Positions 24,025 to 32,903 of a stretch of 64,000 bases of DNA are shown here, piece after piece. Below the pieces are notes generated by a model. The model saw only the letters and a program-made list of their open reading frames with translations, was not told the DNA's origin and did no database searches. A program made the position numbers and the translations under genes. The DNA lies in NCBI GenBank assembly GCA_045661345.1, contig JAZRFM010000010.1, forward strand, positions 62,001 through 126,000, written 5' to 3'. Position 1 is the first letter of the stretch. Every line of letters begins with the position of its first letter. The stretch comes from RUG12461 sp045661345 (GTDB lineage Bacteria; Bacillota; Clostridia; Lachnospirales; Lachnospiraceae).

Positions 24025-26438
24025 AAAAGCTTGCTGCGAGGATCATGGGTGTTTGGATAACGGGGATGCTCCTGCTGGGAGGCGGGAGCTTTTTTTGTCC
24101 TGTGAGGGAGATTGTTCTTGCCAGGGAACCGGGTCCCGGAGAAATGGAGCCTGCCGCAAAAGTGACGGACAGCGCGGATGGGATGGAGGAAGCTTTGGAA
24201 TATATCATCCCGGAGGGTCCCTCTTCCTGGAAAGGGAAATGGATCTGGAATGAAAGCAACGACTCCAACAGCTGGATGCGCTTCCGCAAACAGGTGACGC
24301 TTCCGGATCTTCCCGACGACCAGCCTGTCCTTGCCTATATCTCCGCGGATTCGAGGTACTGGCTGTATGTAAACGGAGAGCTCGTGGTACGGGAGGGCTG
24401 TGAAAAGCGGGGAATGAAAATCGGCACGATCTACTATGACGCGGTGGATCTCAGCAGCTGGTTAAAGAGCGGTGAAAACACGATCTGCATGCTGGTGTGG
24501 TATTGGGGACCGTCGGACAACTCCTCCTATGTCTCCACGGGCCGCGCCGGGGTTTATTTCCAGATGCAGGCGGGGGGAACTGCCGTCGTATCGGATGAAA
24601 GCTGGAAGGTCAGCCCTGCTCCGAATTTCGTGACCATTTATAACGAGGCAAACGGCCGCCTGCCGGAAAAAGACATCTGGTACAATGCGGACTTTGATCC
24701 CTGGACACAGACCGCGTATGATGACAGGCTCTGGGGAAATGCCGTCGGGCTGGCAAGAGCGGGGGAGGCGCCCTACGGAGAGATGGTTCCCAGGCAGATC
24801 CCCATGATCAAGGACTTCGGGATCAAAGAATATCAAAACACCGCCATGTATGCCAATTACACCGTTACGGCGGAAAAAGAAACGCTGGAGATGAAGGTGC
24901 CGGCAAACGTACAGCTGCTGCCGCGGCTTAAGATTGATGCCGCAGCGGATCAGCTCATTGTGATCAAAACCGATATGTATGCGGATCCCAACGGCAATTC
25001 CGTACGGGCTGTGTATGTGACGCGGGAGGGGGAACAGGAATTTGAGTGCCTGTCCTGGATGAACGGCGGCACGGTGCTTTACGAGATTCCGGCGGGTGTG
25101 AGGGTGGAGTCCCTGGACTACCGGGAGGTGGGGTATGATACGTCTTTTACGGGCAGCTTTTCCTCCGACGACCTGTTTCTGGACAAGCTTTGGGAAAAAG
25201 CCCGGCGTACCCTCTACGTCTGCATGCATGACACCTATATGGACTGCCCCACCAGGGAAAGAGCGCAGTGGTTTGCGGATATGGCCATGGAGATGGAGGA
25301 GGCGGCCTATTGCCTGGGGGCGAATAAAGAGCACATCTATCGCACGGGTTTTTTCACGGAATTCGGCTGGCCCGGGGAGGATGGCTCTCTCAGCGCCTTT
25401 GTGCCTGTCTGGGGAGAACGGACGGAGCTGCCGATCCAGATGCTGATGGGCTTCAATGCCTATTGGGATTATTATCTGTACAGCGGGGATCTGTCCCTTC
25501 TGGAAGAGGTCTATGAGCCGACGAAGGCGTATCTGGAGAACTGGCAGATCGGCCCGGACAAACACGTATATTTCATGCCCTCCAGAGGATGGAAATGGGC
25601 GGATTCCACCGGCAATACGGATACGGCACCCCTCGAAAATGCCTGGTACGGCATGCTGATGAAAAACATGAGCAGGATCGCAAAGGAGATCGGAAAAGAA
25701 GAGGACTGTCAGCTCTATGAAGAGCGGTATGCCGTGATCAAGGAAGGGTTTCAGGCTTACTGGAACGGGGAGTTTTATATAACAGGAGACGTCTCCGAAC
25801 CGGATGAACGGGCAAATGCACTGGCCGTGCTGGCCGGGTTTGCCGATGAATCCCAGTACGCCACCATGACAAAGGTCTTTGAGAATTATTACCATGCGAC
25901 GCCGCTGCTGGAGTACTACGTGGAAAGCGCACTGATGAGAATGGGCCGCGCAGATCTGGCGGAAATGCGGATGAAAAAACAGTACCGCGTCATGATCACG
26001 GGCAATAACGGGAAACGGACGAGCACTTTGTGGGAATACTGGAACTATGACGAGGGATCGCATAATCACGCCTGGAGCGGCGGCCCTTTGGTAGTGCTTT
26101 CCCGGGACTTTGCGGGGCTGTCTCCCCTTTCTCCCGGCTGGGAACGGTTTCAGGTGTGCCCGCAGATGGGGAGCCTCTCGAAAATTTCCTGTACGGTACC
26201 GACCCCTTCCGGCGAGATTACGGCGCAGATCAGCAAAACCAGGGTACGATATGATCTGACCCTTACGAAACCGGCAGGGCTGACGGCAGAGATCAGTGTG
26301 CCGGTGCTGGGGAAAACCATGAAGATCACCATGAACGGGGAGGATGTCACGAAGCAGGGCTTGAGAAACGGCAGCGTTCTCGTCCTGACGACACCCCCGG
26401 ACAGCGGAAGCATCGAGCTTCACGCAGTTTGCCAATAA
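24021..26438 (+). CDS. Exported alpha-L-rhamnosidase-like glycoside hydrolase (GH78 type)
   Basis: 805 aa with an N-terminal signal peptide or anchor (about 1-35). A beta-sandwich region at about 70-190 contains YWLYVNGELV, the galactose-binding-like fold of rhamnosidases. The six-hairpin catalytic barrel begins near 370, with the hallmark DTYMDCPTRERAQWF (DCPTRE at 408-413), and continues through WEYWNYDEGSHNHAWSG (near 672) and a C-terminal beta domain. GH78 enzymes release L-rhamnose. In a dTDP-rhamnose locus an exported version could trim or remodel the cell's own glycan. A nutritional role on foreign glycans is the alternative. The rmlB promoter overlaps its 3' end. Confidence 0.82.
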   Translation: MKKLAARIMGVWITGMLLLGGGSFFCPVREIVLAREPGPGEMEPAAKVTDSADGMEEALEYIIPEGPSSWKGKWIWNESNDSNSWMRFRKQVTLPDLPDDQPVLAYISADSRYWLYVNGELVVREGCEKRGMKIGTIYYDAVDLSSWLKSGENTICMLVWYWGPSDNSSYVSTGRAGVYFQMQAGGTAVVSDESWKVSPAPNFVTIYNEANGRLPEKDIWYNADFDPWTQTAYDDRLWGNAVGLARAGEAPYGEMVPRQIPMIKDFGIKEYQNTAMYANYTVTAEKETLEMKVPANVQLLPRLKIDAAADQLIVIKTDMYADPNGNSVRAVYVTREGEQEFECLSWMNGGTVLYEIPAGVRVESLDYREVGYDTSFTGSFSSDDLFLDKLWEKARRTLYVCMHDTYMDCPTRERAQWFADMAMEMEEAAYCLGANKEHIYRTGFFTEFGWPGEDGSLSAFVPVWGERTELPIQMLMGFNAYWDYYLYSGDLSLLEEVYEPTKAYLENWQIGPDKHVYFMPSRGWKWADSTGNTDTAPLENAWYGMLMKNMSRIAKEIGKEEDCQLYEERYAVIKEGFQAYWNGEFYITGDVSEPDERANALAVLAGFADESQYATMTKVFENYYHATPLLEYYVESALMRMGRADLAEMRMKKQYRVMITGNNGKRTSTLWEYWNYDEGSHNHAWSGGPLVVLSRDFAGLSPLSPGWERFQVCPQMGSLSKISCTVPTPSGEITAQISKTRVRYDLTLTKPAGLTAEISVPVLGKTMKITMNGEDVTKQGLRNGSVLVLTTPPDSGSIELHAVCQ

Positions 26439-26457
26439 CGGCGGATTATGGTATACT
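26429..26457 (+). promoter_or_regulatory. Promoter of the rmlB transcript
   Basis: TTGCCA at 26429-26434, a 17-bp spacer and TATACT at 26452-26457. The -35 box lies in the last codons of the upstream gene. The predicted start near 26464 gives a leader of about 160 nt before rmlB. Confidence 0.7.
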
Positions 26458-26481
26458 TCACACGGTATGCTTAGGACAGCG

Positions 26482-26583
26482 ATCGCAAAAAACAGCAGGT
26501 CTGATGACCGGGTTTGCGATAGCAGAATACCTGGTCTGATGACCGAGTTAGCGCTTGCAATGCCGCTGACCGGCTGACCGGTC
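26482..26583 (+). promoter_or_regulatory. rmlB leader with three hairpins phased 35 nt apart
   Basis: GGTC-TGAT-GACC occurs at 26498-26509 and again at 26533-26544. A related stem GACCGG-CTGA-CCGGTC follows at 26568-26583. The three starts are exactly 35 nt apart, and the first two units also share the flank GTT-T/A-GCG. The first hairpin is enclosed by ATCGCAAA (26482-26489) and TTTGCGAT (26513-26520). The leader lies between the promoter and the RBS (GGGAGGA). It may be a cis-regulatory RNA; no known class is recognised. Confidence 0.6.
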
Positions 26584-26622
26584 CATGACAGGCGCAGGAA
26601 AGAATCACGGGAGGATTACAGC

Positions 26623-27708
26623 ATGAGAACTTATCTGGTCACCGGAGGAGCCGGGTTTATCGGTTCCAACTACATTCACTACATGTTTCGGAAATACGGC
26701 GAGTCGATCCGCATCATCAACGTGGATGCCCTGACCTATGCCGGCAATCTGGAGAATCTGAAGGATCTGGAGGGGAAGGACAACTACACGTTTATTCGCG
26801 CGGACATCACGGATAAAGAAGCCATCGAAAAGATCTTTGCGGAAAATGATATTGACCGCGTCGTACATTTTGCGGCGGAGAGCCATGTGGACCGTTCCAT
26901 CAAAAATCCGGAAGTCTTTGTACGCACCAACGTCCTCGGGACCGCCGTGATGCTGAATTGCGCGAAGGCAGCCTGGGAGCTGCCGGACGGGAGCTTTAAA
27001 GAGGGAAAGAAATTTCTCCATGTTTCCACGGATGAGGTGTACGGGTCTCTTCCCGATGACGGCAAGAGCTATTTTTACGAGACCACGCCCTATCAGCCTC
27101 ACAGTCCGTATTCCGCCAGCAAGGCAAGCTCGGATATGCTGGTGAAATCCTACATGGATACCTACAAATTCCCGGCAAACATCACAAATACGTCGAATAA
27201 TTACGGACCGTATCAGTTCCCTGAGAAGCTGATCCCGCTGCTGATCAATAACGCGCTGCAGGGGAAGGATCTCCCGGTATACGGAGACGGCATGAATATC
27301 CGCGACTGGCTCTATGTGGATGACCATGCAAAGGGCATCGACATGGTGCAGGAACAGGGGAAACTGTTTGAAACCTACAACATCGGCGGACACAACGAGA
27401 AGCGCAACATCGAGATCGTGAATATCGTGATCGAGACGCTGCAGGAGTATCTGCCGGAGGATGACCCGCGGAGGAAAAATGTCAGCAAGGATCTGATCAA
27501 GTACGTGGGAGACCGGAAGGGACATGACAGGAGATACGCCATTGCGCCGGACAAGATCAAGGCGGAGATCGGCTGGGAACCGGAGACCATGTTCAAGGAC
27601 GGCATCAAAAAGACCATCAAATGGTACCTCGAGCATCAGGACTGGATGAAGAATGTGACGAGCGGCGATTATCAGAAGTATTATGACGACATGTACGCAG
27701 GAAAATAA
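26623..27708 (+). CDS. rmlB: dTDP-glucose 4,6-dehydratase
   Basis: 361 aa. TGGAGFIGSNY (about 6-16) binds NAD. HFAAESHVDRS (near 83) and STDEVYGSL (near 131) carry catalytic residues, and YSASKASSD holds the active Tyr-x-x-x-Lys. It converts dTDP-glucose to dTDP-4-keto-6-deoxyglucose, the second rhamnose step. A good ribosome site (GGGAGGAT) precedes the ATG. The 3' end overlaps the next gene by 26 bp. Confidence 0.96.
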   Translation: MRTYLVTGGAGFIGSNYIHYMFRKYGESIRIINVDALTYAGNLENLKDLEGKDNYTFIRADITDKEAIEKIFAENDIDRVVHFAAESHVDRSIKNPEVFVRTNVLGTAVMLNCAKAAWELPDGSFKEGKKFLHVSTDEVYGSLPDDGKSYFYETTPYQPHSPYSASKASSDMLVKSYMDTYKFPANITNTSNNYGPYQFPEKLIPLLINNALQGKDLPVYGDGMNIRDWLYVDDHAKGIDMVQEQGKLFETYNIGGHNEKRNIEIVNIVIETLQEYLPEDDPRRKNVSKDLIKYVGDRKGHDRRYAIAPDKIKAEIGWEPETMFKDGIKKTIKWYLEHQDWMKNVTSGDYQKYYDDMYAGK

Positions 27709-29032
27709 AGGGGTTCATAAGGAACGGAAGCCGCTTCTCTGGCTTCCGTATCTGCTTGTGATCGCGGTTTTTGCAGTCTATACGCTGCGTGTGGATGTCT
27801 GGTTCGGCGACAATTATTTTCGCATGATGAACTGGAAAGGGCAAAGCCTGCTGCAGTTCGTATTTTTGGATCGTTACCAGACGTTTTCCGGGCGGTGGCT
27901 TTTAGACCTTTTCCTTTGTCTGATCGGTGATTATGACTGGATCTGGAGAATTCTGAACATTTTTTTCTCCGCCGTGATCGTGCTTTCCCTGGATCATCTG
28001 CTTTCGCTGAAAACCTTCCGTGAAAAAATGGTGCTCTCCATCCTGCTGCTTTTGTACCCCTTTGAGAGCATGGCAGGCGCTGGCTGGATGTCGACCACCG
28101 CGGTTTACTGGTGGGTTCTGGCGGCACTCCTTGTCAGCTTCATCCCGGTAAAGATGAGTCTGGAAGGGAAAAAACCCGCGGTCTGGCAGTGGATCGTATA
28201 TCTCGCGGCGACCTGCTATGCCTGCAATCAGGAGCAGGCAGCGATCCTGTTTCTCATGGTGGCAGCTGCGGCGATTGTGGCGAAACGGCTCCGGGACGGA
28301 AAATGGAGTGTGATGCCGTTTCAGATCGTGCAGATCATTGTTGCGGCAGCGATGCTGCTTTCCGTGATAGCAGGACCTGCCAACGGGCTTCGTCAGGAGC
28401 AGGAGATCGCAGCGCATTTTGCGAACTTCGGATCCTTTGGATTGTTTGAGAAGCTGTATCTCGGCGTGACGCATACCTTTGACATGTTCTTTGCGCTGCC
28501 CGGGATGCTGATGTTTCCGCTTACGATTCTGATCCTTTTTGCAGCATGGAGAAAACGGGGCAGGGCAGACGGACCGGTTTTTCTGGCAGCAGTGCCGCTC
28601 CTTTACACGATCCTGTATTCCTACCTGATCGTGCTGTTCCCGCAGCTTGTGCAGTGGTTTTACAGCCATTACAATGCGGAAACATTTGATTTTACAAATA
28701 TGACGACCTGGTTTCCGGTGTTCTTTACGATCCTGTGGATCATCGCGATGCTGAAAACCCTGTGGGACGCGGGAGAGGGCGGATGGAAGGACTTTTGTCT
28801 GCCGGCCTCGATCTTCCTTGGCGGCGGGATGACGACGGTGGCCATGGGCTTTTCCCCGACGGTCTACGCTTCCGGAACAAGGACAGATCTGTTTCTCTGG
28901 TTTGCGTTGATCTATCTTTCATGCCTGCTTCTGGTGAAACGGCGGGAGGATCCGGGAACGGAGAGCTTTGAGAAGATATTCGCCTTTGTGGGCGGGGTTT
29001 GTGCGGTAGTGAATGTGGCAATGAAATTTTAG
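27683..29032 (+). CDS. DUF6056-like polytopic membrane protein, copy 1
   Basis: 449 aa with about ten membrane segments. Key stretches are YPFESMAGAGWMSTTAVYWW (near 114-133), CYACNQEQAAILF (near 178) and MGFSPTVYASGTRTDLFL (near 392). The same three landmarks occur in the 54563-55915 protein, so the two are paralogues. The family resembles GT-C membrane glycosyltransferases. The ATG at 27683 lies inside the rmlB end; no better start with a ribosome site is visible. It sits between rmlB and rmlA, interrupting the rhamnose genes. The DUF6056 label is from memory of the family pattern. Confidence 0.72.
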   Translation: MTTCTQENKGVHKERKPLLWLPYLLVIAVFAVYTLRVDVWFGDNYFRMMNWKGQSLLQFVFLDRYQTFSGRWLLDLFLCLIGDYDWIWRILNIFFSAVIVLSLDHLLSLKTFREKMVLSILLLLYPFESMAGAGWMSTTAVYWWVLAALLVSFIPVKMSLEGKKPAVWQWIVYLAATCYACNQEQAAILFLMVAAAAIVAKRLRDGKWSVMPFQIVQIIVAAAMLLSVIAGPANGLRQEQEIAAHFANFGSFGLFEKLYLGVTHTFDMFFALPGMLMFPLTILILFAAWRKRGRADGPVFLAAVPLLYTILYSYLIVLFPQLVQWFYSHYNAETFDFTNMTTWFPVFFTILWIIAMLKTLWDAGEGGWKDFCLPASIFLGGGMTTVAMGFSPTVYASGTRTDLFLWFALIYLSCLLLVKRREDPGTESFEKIFAFVGGVCAVVNVAMKF

Positions 29033-29044
29033 GAGGGACAGACA

Positions 29045-29923
29045 ATGAAAGGACTGATTTTAGCAGGCGGCAGCGGGACAAGGCTTTATCCCCTGACCAA
29101 GGCCATCAGCAAGCAGATCATGCCGGTTTACGACAAGCCCATGATCTATTATCCCCTGTCGACACTGATGCTGGCAGGGATCCGGGAAGTGCTGATTATC
29201 TCCACACCCCGTGATCTGCCGGTTTTCGAGGATCTTTTAAAGGACGGCAGCCAGTTCGGCATGCGGATCGAATATGCCGTACAGGAAACGCCGAGAGGTC
29301 TGGCGGATGCGTTCCTCGTGGGGGCGGATTTCATCGAAAAGGATCCTGCTGCGCTGGTACTGGGAGACAATATCTTTTACGGACAGAGCTTCTCCAAAGT
29401 GCTGCGGAATGCGGCGGAGCGCACCGAAAAAGAGGGCGGTGCCACGATCTTCGGATACTATGTCAAGGATCCGAGGGAATACGGCGTGGTGGAATTTGAT
29501 GAAAACGGCAAGGCCCTTTCCATCGAGGAAAAACCGGAGCATCCGAAGAGCAATTACGCAGTGCCGGGTCTCTACTTCTATGACAATCAGGTGGTGGAGA
29601 TCGCGCGGAATGTCAAGCCATCCGCAAGGGGGGAGATCGAGATCACAAGCGTGAATAACGATTATCTGGAGCGCGGCGTCCTTTCGGTGGAGACGCTCGG
29701 GCGCGGGTTTGCCTGGCTTGATACCGGAAACCACGATATGCTGCTGGCGGCGGCGAACTTCGTATCCTCGATCCAGAAACGGCAGGGGCTTTACGTCTCC
29801 TGCGTGGAGGAGATCGCTTATAAACGAGGCTTTATCGATCAGGAGCAGCTGAAGGCGCTGGCGCAGCCGCTTCTGAAAACGGATTACGGGAAATATCTGC
29901 TGGATGTGGCAGAGGGACTGTAA
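29045..29923 (+). CDS. rmlA: Glucose-1-phosphate thymidylyltransferase
   Basis: 292 aa. The nucleotidyltransferase signature LAGGSGTRLYPLTKAISKQ is at 6-24. LVLGDNIFYG carries the metal Asp near 111, and EEKPEHPKSNYAVPGLYFY contains the sugar-binding Glu and Lys. It makes dTDP-glucose from glucose-1-phosphate and dTTP and is feedback-inhibited by dTDP-rhamnose in studied homologues. A strong RBS, AGGAGGGAC, precedes the ATG. rmlC follows after 29 bp. Confidence 0.96.
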   Translation: MKGLILAGGSGTRLYPLTKAISKQIMPVYDKPMIYYPLSTLMLAGIREVLIISTPRDLPVFEDLLKDGSQFGMRIEYAVQETPRGLADAFLVGADFIEKDPAALVLGDNIFYGQSFSKVLRNAAERTEKEGGATIFGYYVKDPREYGVVEFDENGKALSIEEKPEHPKSNYAVPGLYFYDNQVVEIARNVKPSARGEIEITSVNNDYLERGVLSVETLGRGFAWLDTGNHDMLLAAANFVSSIQKRQGLYVSCVEEIAYKRGFIDQEQLKALAQPLLKTDYGKYLLDVAEGL

Positions 29924-29952
29924 ACAGATTGAAAAACGGAGGAAAGTGCGAC

Positions 29953-30534
29953 ATGGGAAAAATCAATGTCACAAAGGACTGCAACGGGATCAAGGGTCTC
30001 GCGGTGATCGAGCCCGCCGTCTATGGGGACGAGCGCGGGTATTTTACGGAGACCTATAACTACAATGATTTCAAGGAAGCCGGGATCGACTGCGTGTTTG
30101 TGCAGGACAATCAGTCCGCCAGCAAAAAAGGCGTTTTGCGCGGTCTTCATTTTCAGATCAACTACCCCCAGGACAAACTGGTTCGTGTGGTAAACGGCGA
30201 GGTGTTCGATGTGGCCGTGGATGTGCGAAAAGGCTCCGAGACCTTTGGAAAATGGTTTGGCGTGCGCCTTTCCGCGGAAAACAAAAAACAGTTTTTCATC
30301 CCGAAGAATTTTGCCCACGGTTTTCTGGTGCTGTCCGATTACGCGGAGTTTTGCTATAAGGTGACGGATTTTTATCATCCCAATGACGAGGGCGGACTCA
30401 TGTGGAACGATCCCGAGATCGGCGTGGAATGGCCGCTGGACGGTATGACAGAAAGCGATTTGATTTTGTCGGAAAAGGATAAGGAACATCCGGGCTTTCA
30501 GGAATTCATGAAAGCAAGAGGCTTGACGAAGTGA
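29953..30534 (+). CDS. rmlC: dTDP-4-dehydrorhamnose 3,5-epimerase
   Basis: 193 aa from the ATG at 29953 after GGAGGAAAG. DERGYFTETYNYNDF, VQDNQSASKKGVLRGLHFQ with the catalytic His (near 64) and FIPKNFAHGFLVLSDYAEFCYK with the active Tyr identify the cupin-fold epimerase. With rmlA, rmlB and rmlD the whole dTDP-L-rhamnose pathway is encoded in the window. Its stop overlaps the wzm GTG start. Confidence 0.95.
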   Translation: MGKINVTKDCNGIKGLAVIEPAVYGDERGYFTETYNYNDFKEAGIDCVFVQDNQSASKKGVLRGLHFQINYPQDKLVRVVNGEVFDVAVDVRKGSETFGKWFGVRLSAENKKQFFIPKNFAHGFLVLSDYAEFCYKVTDFYHPNDEGGLMWNDPEIGVEWPLDGMTESDLILSEKDKEHPGFQEFMKARGLTK

Positions 30535-31358
30535 CAGCTGCCGCAAAAACAAGTAAAAAAGAAACGGTCAGGCTGGTACTGCGCCTTGCAAAAAATGATT
30601 TCAAGGCAAAGTTTGCCGGCTCCTACCTCGGTATCGTCTGGACCTTTCTGCAGCCCGTGGTGATGATCCTCGTTTATTGGTTTGTCTTCGAAAAAGGTCT
30701 TCCCGCTACCGGTGTGACCACCAAGACCGGGATCACGGTGCCCTTTGTGCTGTGGCTGACCGCAGGCATGGTGCCCTGGTTTTACTTCTCCGAAGCCTTC
30801 TCCAGCGGAACCAATACTCTCCTGGAGTACAGCTACCTGGTCAAAAAAGTCGTCTTCAACATCGATGTGCTCCCCTTTGTCAAGGTGATCTCCGCCGGTG
30901 TAGTCCACGTGATCCTGATCCTGATCATGCTGGTTCTCTACGGCTGCTACGGCTTCCTGCCGGATCTTTACACCCTCCAGGTGGTTTACTACTCGTTTTG
31001 CATGGTCTTTCTCGTGCTCGGCTCCGTCTACATCACCTGCTCCATCGTGGTGTTTTTCCGTGATATGTCGCAGCTCGTCAATATCTTCATGCAGGTCTGG
31101 GTCTGGGTGACCCCCATCATGTGGAACCTTGACGGCATGGTAGAAGCCGGCAGCATCGCGCCCATTGTCGGCCGGATCTTCAAGCTCAACCCCTTCTACT
31201 ACATCGTCTCCGGCTACCGCGACGCCCTGATCTACAAGACCGCCTTCTGGGAAAAGTGGGATCTCACCCTCTACTTCTGGATCTTCGCTGTCGCCCAGTT
31301 CCTGATCGGCCAGCTGATCTACCGGAGGTTAAAACCGCACTTTGCAGACGTCTTATAA
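30531..31358 (+). CDS. wzm: Polysaccharide ABC exporter, permease (Wzm)
   Basis: 275 aa from a GTG start overlapping the rmlC stop. The N-terminal amphipathic part (VRLVLRLAKNDFKAKFAGSYLGI) is followed by six membrane segments of an ABC-2 permease. VPWFYFSEAFSSGTNTLLE and the late LNPFYYIVSGYRDALIY are typical of TagG/Wzm/RfbA-type exporters. It forms a dimeric channel for lipid-linked glycan and works with the ATPase encoded after the palindromic element. The rml-wzm-wzt order is common in rhamnan loci. Confidence 0.93.
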   Translation: MTAAAKTSKKETVRLVLRLAKNDFKAKFAGSYLGIVWTFLQPVVMILVYWFVFEKGLPATGVTTKTGITVPFVLWLTAGMVPWFYFSEAFSSGTNTLLEYSYLVKKVVFNIDVLPFVKVISAGVVHVILILIMLVLYGCYGFLPDLYTLQVVYYSFCMVFLVLGSVYITCSIVVFFRDMSQLVNIFMQVWVWVTPIMWNLDGMVEAGSIAPIVGRIFKLNPFYYIVSGYRDALIYKTAFWEKWDLTLYFWIFAVAQFLIGQLIYRRLKPHFADVL

Positions 31359-31378
31359 TTTCTCCCTCGCCCGGGGAG

Positions 31379-31502
31379 ATGGCGGGATATTTCGTTGCAG
31401 AACCTTGGAAAACGTCGGTAGTTTATGCGCGTTCTTTGCGCATTTACTACCGCTACGTTTTCCATAGAGCGGGAGCGTTTCTGCAAGGAAATATCCCGGC
31501 AG
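31379..31502. repeat. 124-bp palindromic element, copy A
   Basis: An imperfect palindrome folding into one long hairpin. From outside in: GGGATATTTC/GAAATATCCC, TTGCAGAA (31395-31402)/TTCTGCAA (31479-31486), GGAAAACGT (31407-31415)/ACGTTTTCC (31455-31463), CGGTAGT/ACTACCG and ATGCGC/GCGCAT around the loop GTTCTTT. A small asymmetric GC-rich bulge (31466-31478) lies on the 3' side. A second copy of the same length is at 34339-34462. It sits between wzm and wzt. Confidence 0.88.
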
Positions 31503-31557
31503 AGTGCCGTGAGTAGCGGCAGAGTTCCATGAGTAGCGGCAGAGTGCCGGGAAGTGC
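31498..31557 (+). repeat. Three tandem 20-bp repeats
   Basis: Units start at 31498, 31518 and 31538. Unit 1 is GGCAGAGTGCCGTGAGTAGC; unit 2 differs at two positions, and unit 3 changes only in its second half. Each begins with GGCA-GAG-TGCC or a near version, a mini-hairpin. They abut the palindromic element and end 17 bp before wzt. Confidence 0.8.
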
Positions 31558-31574
31558 TGTGAAATTAGGAAAAG

Positions 31575-32903
31575 ATGGAAAGTAACGTAGTCATTCACGT
31601 CAATGACGTGCGAAAAATGTATAAGCTCTACGATAAGCCCATGGATCGGATGAAGGAGGCCCTCGGGTTTTCGCGGAAGAAACGCTATAAGGAGCATTAT
31701 GCCCTGAACGGCGTCTCTTTTGATGTCAAAAAGGGCGAAACCGTGGGTATTATCGGGACGAACGGGTCCGGGAAGTCCACGATGCTAAAGATTATAACGG
31801 GGGTGCTGAATCCCACCGGGGGGAATGTGGAGATCGAAGGCCGGATTTCCGCACTGCTGGAGCTGGGAGCAGGGTTTAACAGCGAGTATACCGGGATTGA
31901 GAATGTGTATCTCAACGGGACGATGACCGGGTTCACGAAAGAGGAGATCGACGGGAGACTGCAGGAGATTCTGGAGTTTGCGGATATCGGGGATTTTGTG
32001 CATCAGCCCGTGAAAACCTATTCCAGCGGTATGCTGGTGCGGCTGGCTTTTGCCGTGGCGATCAATATTGATCCGGAGATTTTGATCGTGGATGAGGCGC
32101 TTTCCGTGGGAGATGTGTTTTTCCAGGCGAAGTGCTTCAAGAAGTTCGAGGACTTTAAGAAAGAGGGCAAGACGATCCTGTTTGTCAGTCATGATCTGAG
32201 CAGTGTGCAGAAATACTGTGACCGGGTGGTTCTGCTGAATAAGGGGAATAAGCTGGCGGAAGGATCTGCAAAGGATATGGTGAATCTGTACAAGAAGGTA
32301 CTGGTGAACCGGCTTGCGGATACGACCCTGGCGAATGAGGACAATCCTGCCATCGAGGGAAAGGCACAGTCCATCACGGATCAGCCCGGGGGAGAGGAAC
32401 AGGCCGGCAAAGGAGGGGGACGCTGGCGTGATCATTTTGAGGTGAACCCGAACCTGATCGAATACGGCAATAAAGAAGCGGAGCTCATCGACTTTGCCAT
32501 TGTGGACACGGATGGGATGTACACAAGCAGTATTGAGAAAGGCACCCGGTTTACCGTGAAGAGCAAGACGCTGTTTCATCAGACGATCCGGATGCCGATC
32601 TTTACCCTGACCTTTAAGGACATTCACGGTACGTCCATTACCGGCACCAATACGATGTATGAGAAGAAGGATATCGAGGAAGCGAAGGAGGGCGAGATCT
32701 ATGTCGCGGAGTTTACGCAGGAGATGAACCTGCAGGGCGGCGAATATCTGGTGTCCATGAGCTGTACGGGCTATGCGAACGGGGAGTTTACCGTTTACCA
32801 CAGGCTTTATGATGTCCTTAACCTGACTGTGGTATCGGATAAGGATACGGTCGGGTTTTATGATATGAATTCGGAAGTGACAGTCACGAAGGTGGAAGCA
32901 TAA
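31575..32903 (+). CDS. wzt: Polysaccharide ABC exporter ATPase with C-terminal Wzt domain
   Basis: 442 aa. The nucleotide-binding domain spans about 1-245, with Walker A GTNGSGKS (61-68), signature YSSGMLVRLAFA (near 151) and Walker B ILIVDEALSVGD (Asp173, Glu174). A low-complexity Gly/Gln linker follows (about 260-285). A beta-rich C-terminal domain (about 290-440) matches the Wzt-C carbohydrate-binding domain, which in E. coli O9a and related systems recognises a modification at the chain end before export. This predicts that a terminal cap exists here; the methyltransferase/kinase-like gene at 41145 is a candidate. The RBS (TTAGGAAAAG) follows the repeat region. Confidence 0.93.
   Translation: MESNVVIHVNDVRKMYKLYDKPMDRMKEALGFSRKKRYKEHYALNGVSFDVKKGETVGIIGTNGSGKSTMLKIITGVLNPTGGNVEIEGRISALLELGAGFNSEYTGIENVYLNGTMTGFTKEEIDGRLQEILEFADIGDFVHQPVKTYSSGMLVRLAFAVAINIDPEILIVDEALSVGDVFFQAKCFKKFEDFKKEGKTILFVSHDLSSVQKYCDRVVLLNKGNKLAEGSAKDMVNLYKKVLVNRLADTTLANEDNPAIEGKAQSITDQPGGEEQAGKGGGRWRDHFEVNPNLIEYGNKEAELIDFAIVDTDGMYTSSIEKGTRFTVKSKTLFHQTIRMPIFTLTFKDIHGTSITGTNTMYEKKDIEEAKEGEIYVAEFTQEMNLQGGEYLVSMSCTGYANGEFTVYHRLYDVLNLTVVSDKDTVGFYDMNSEVTVTKVEA

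Noticed and set aside
26498..26583. Possible mini-CRISPR because of 35-nt periodicity
   Set aside because: Repeat cores are only 13 bp, the intervening parts are themselves partly repeated, the third unit is diverged, and no cas gene is near. Hairpin phasing explains it better.
31498..31557. Tandem repeats as a CRISPR array
   Set aside because: Units are head-to-tail with no spacers.
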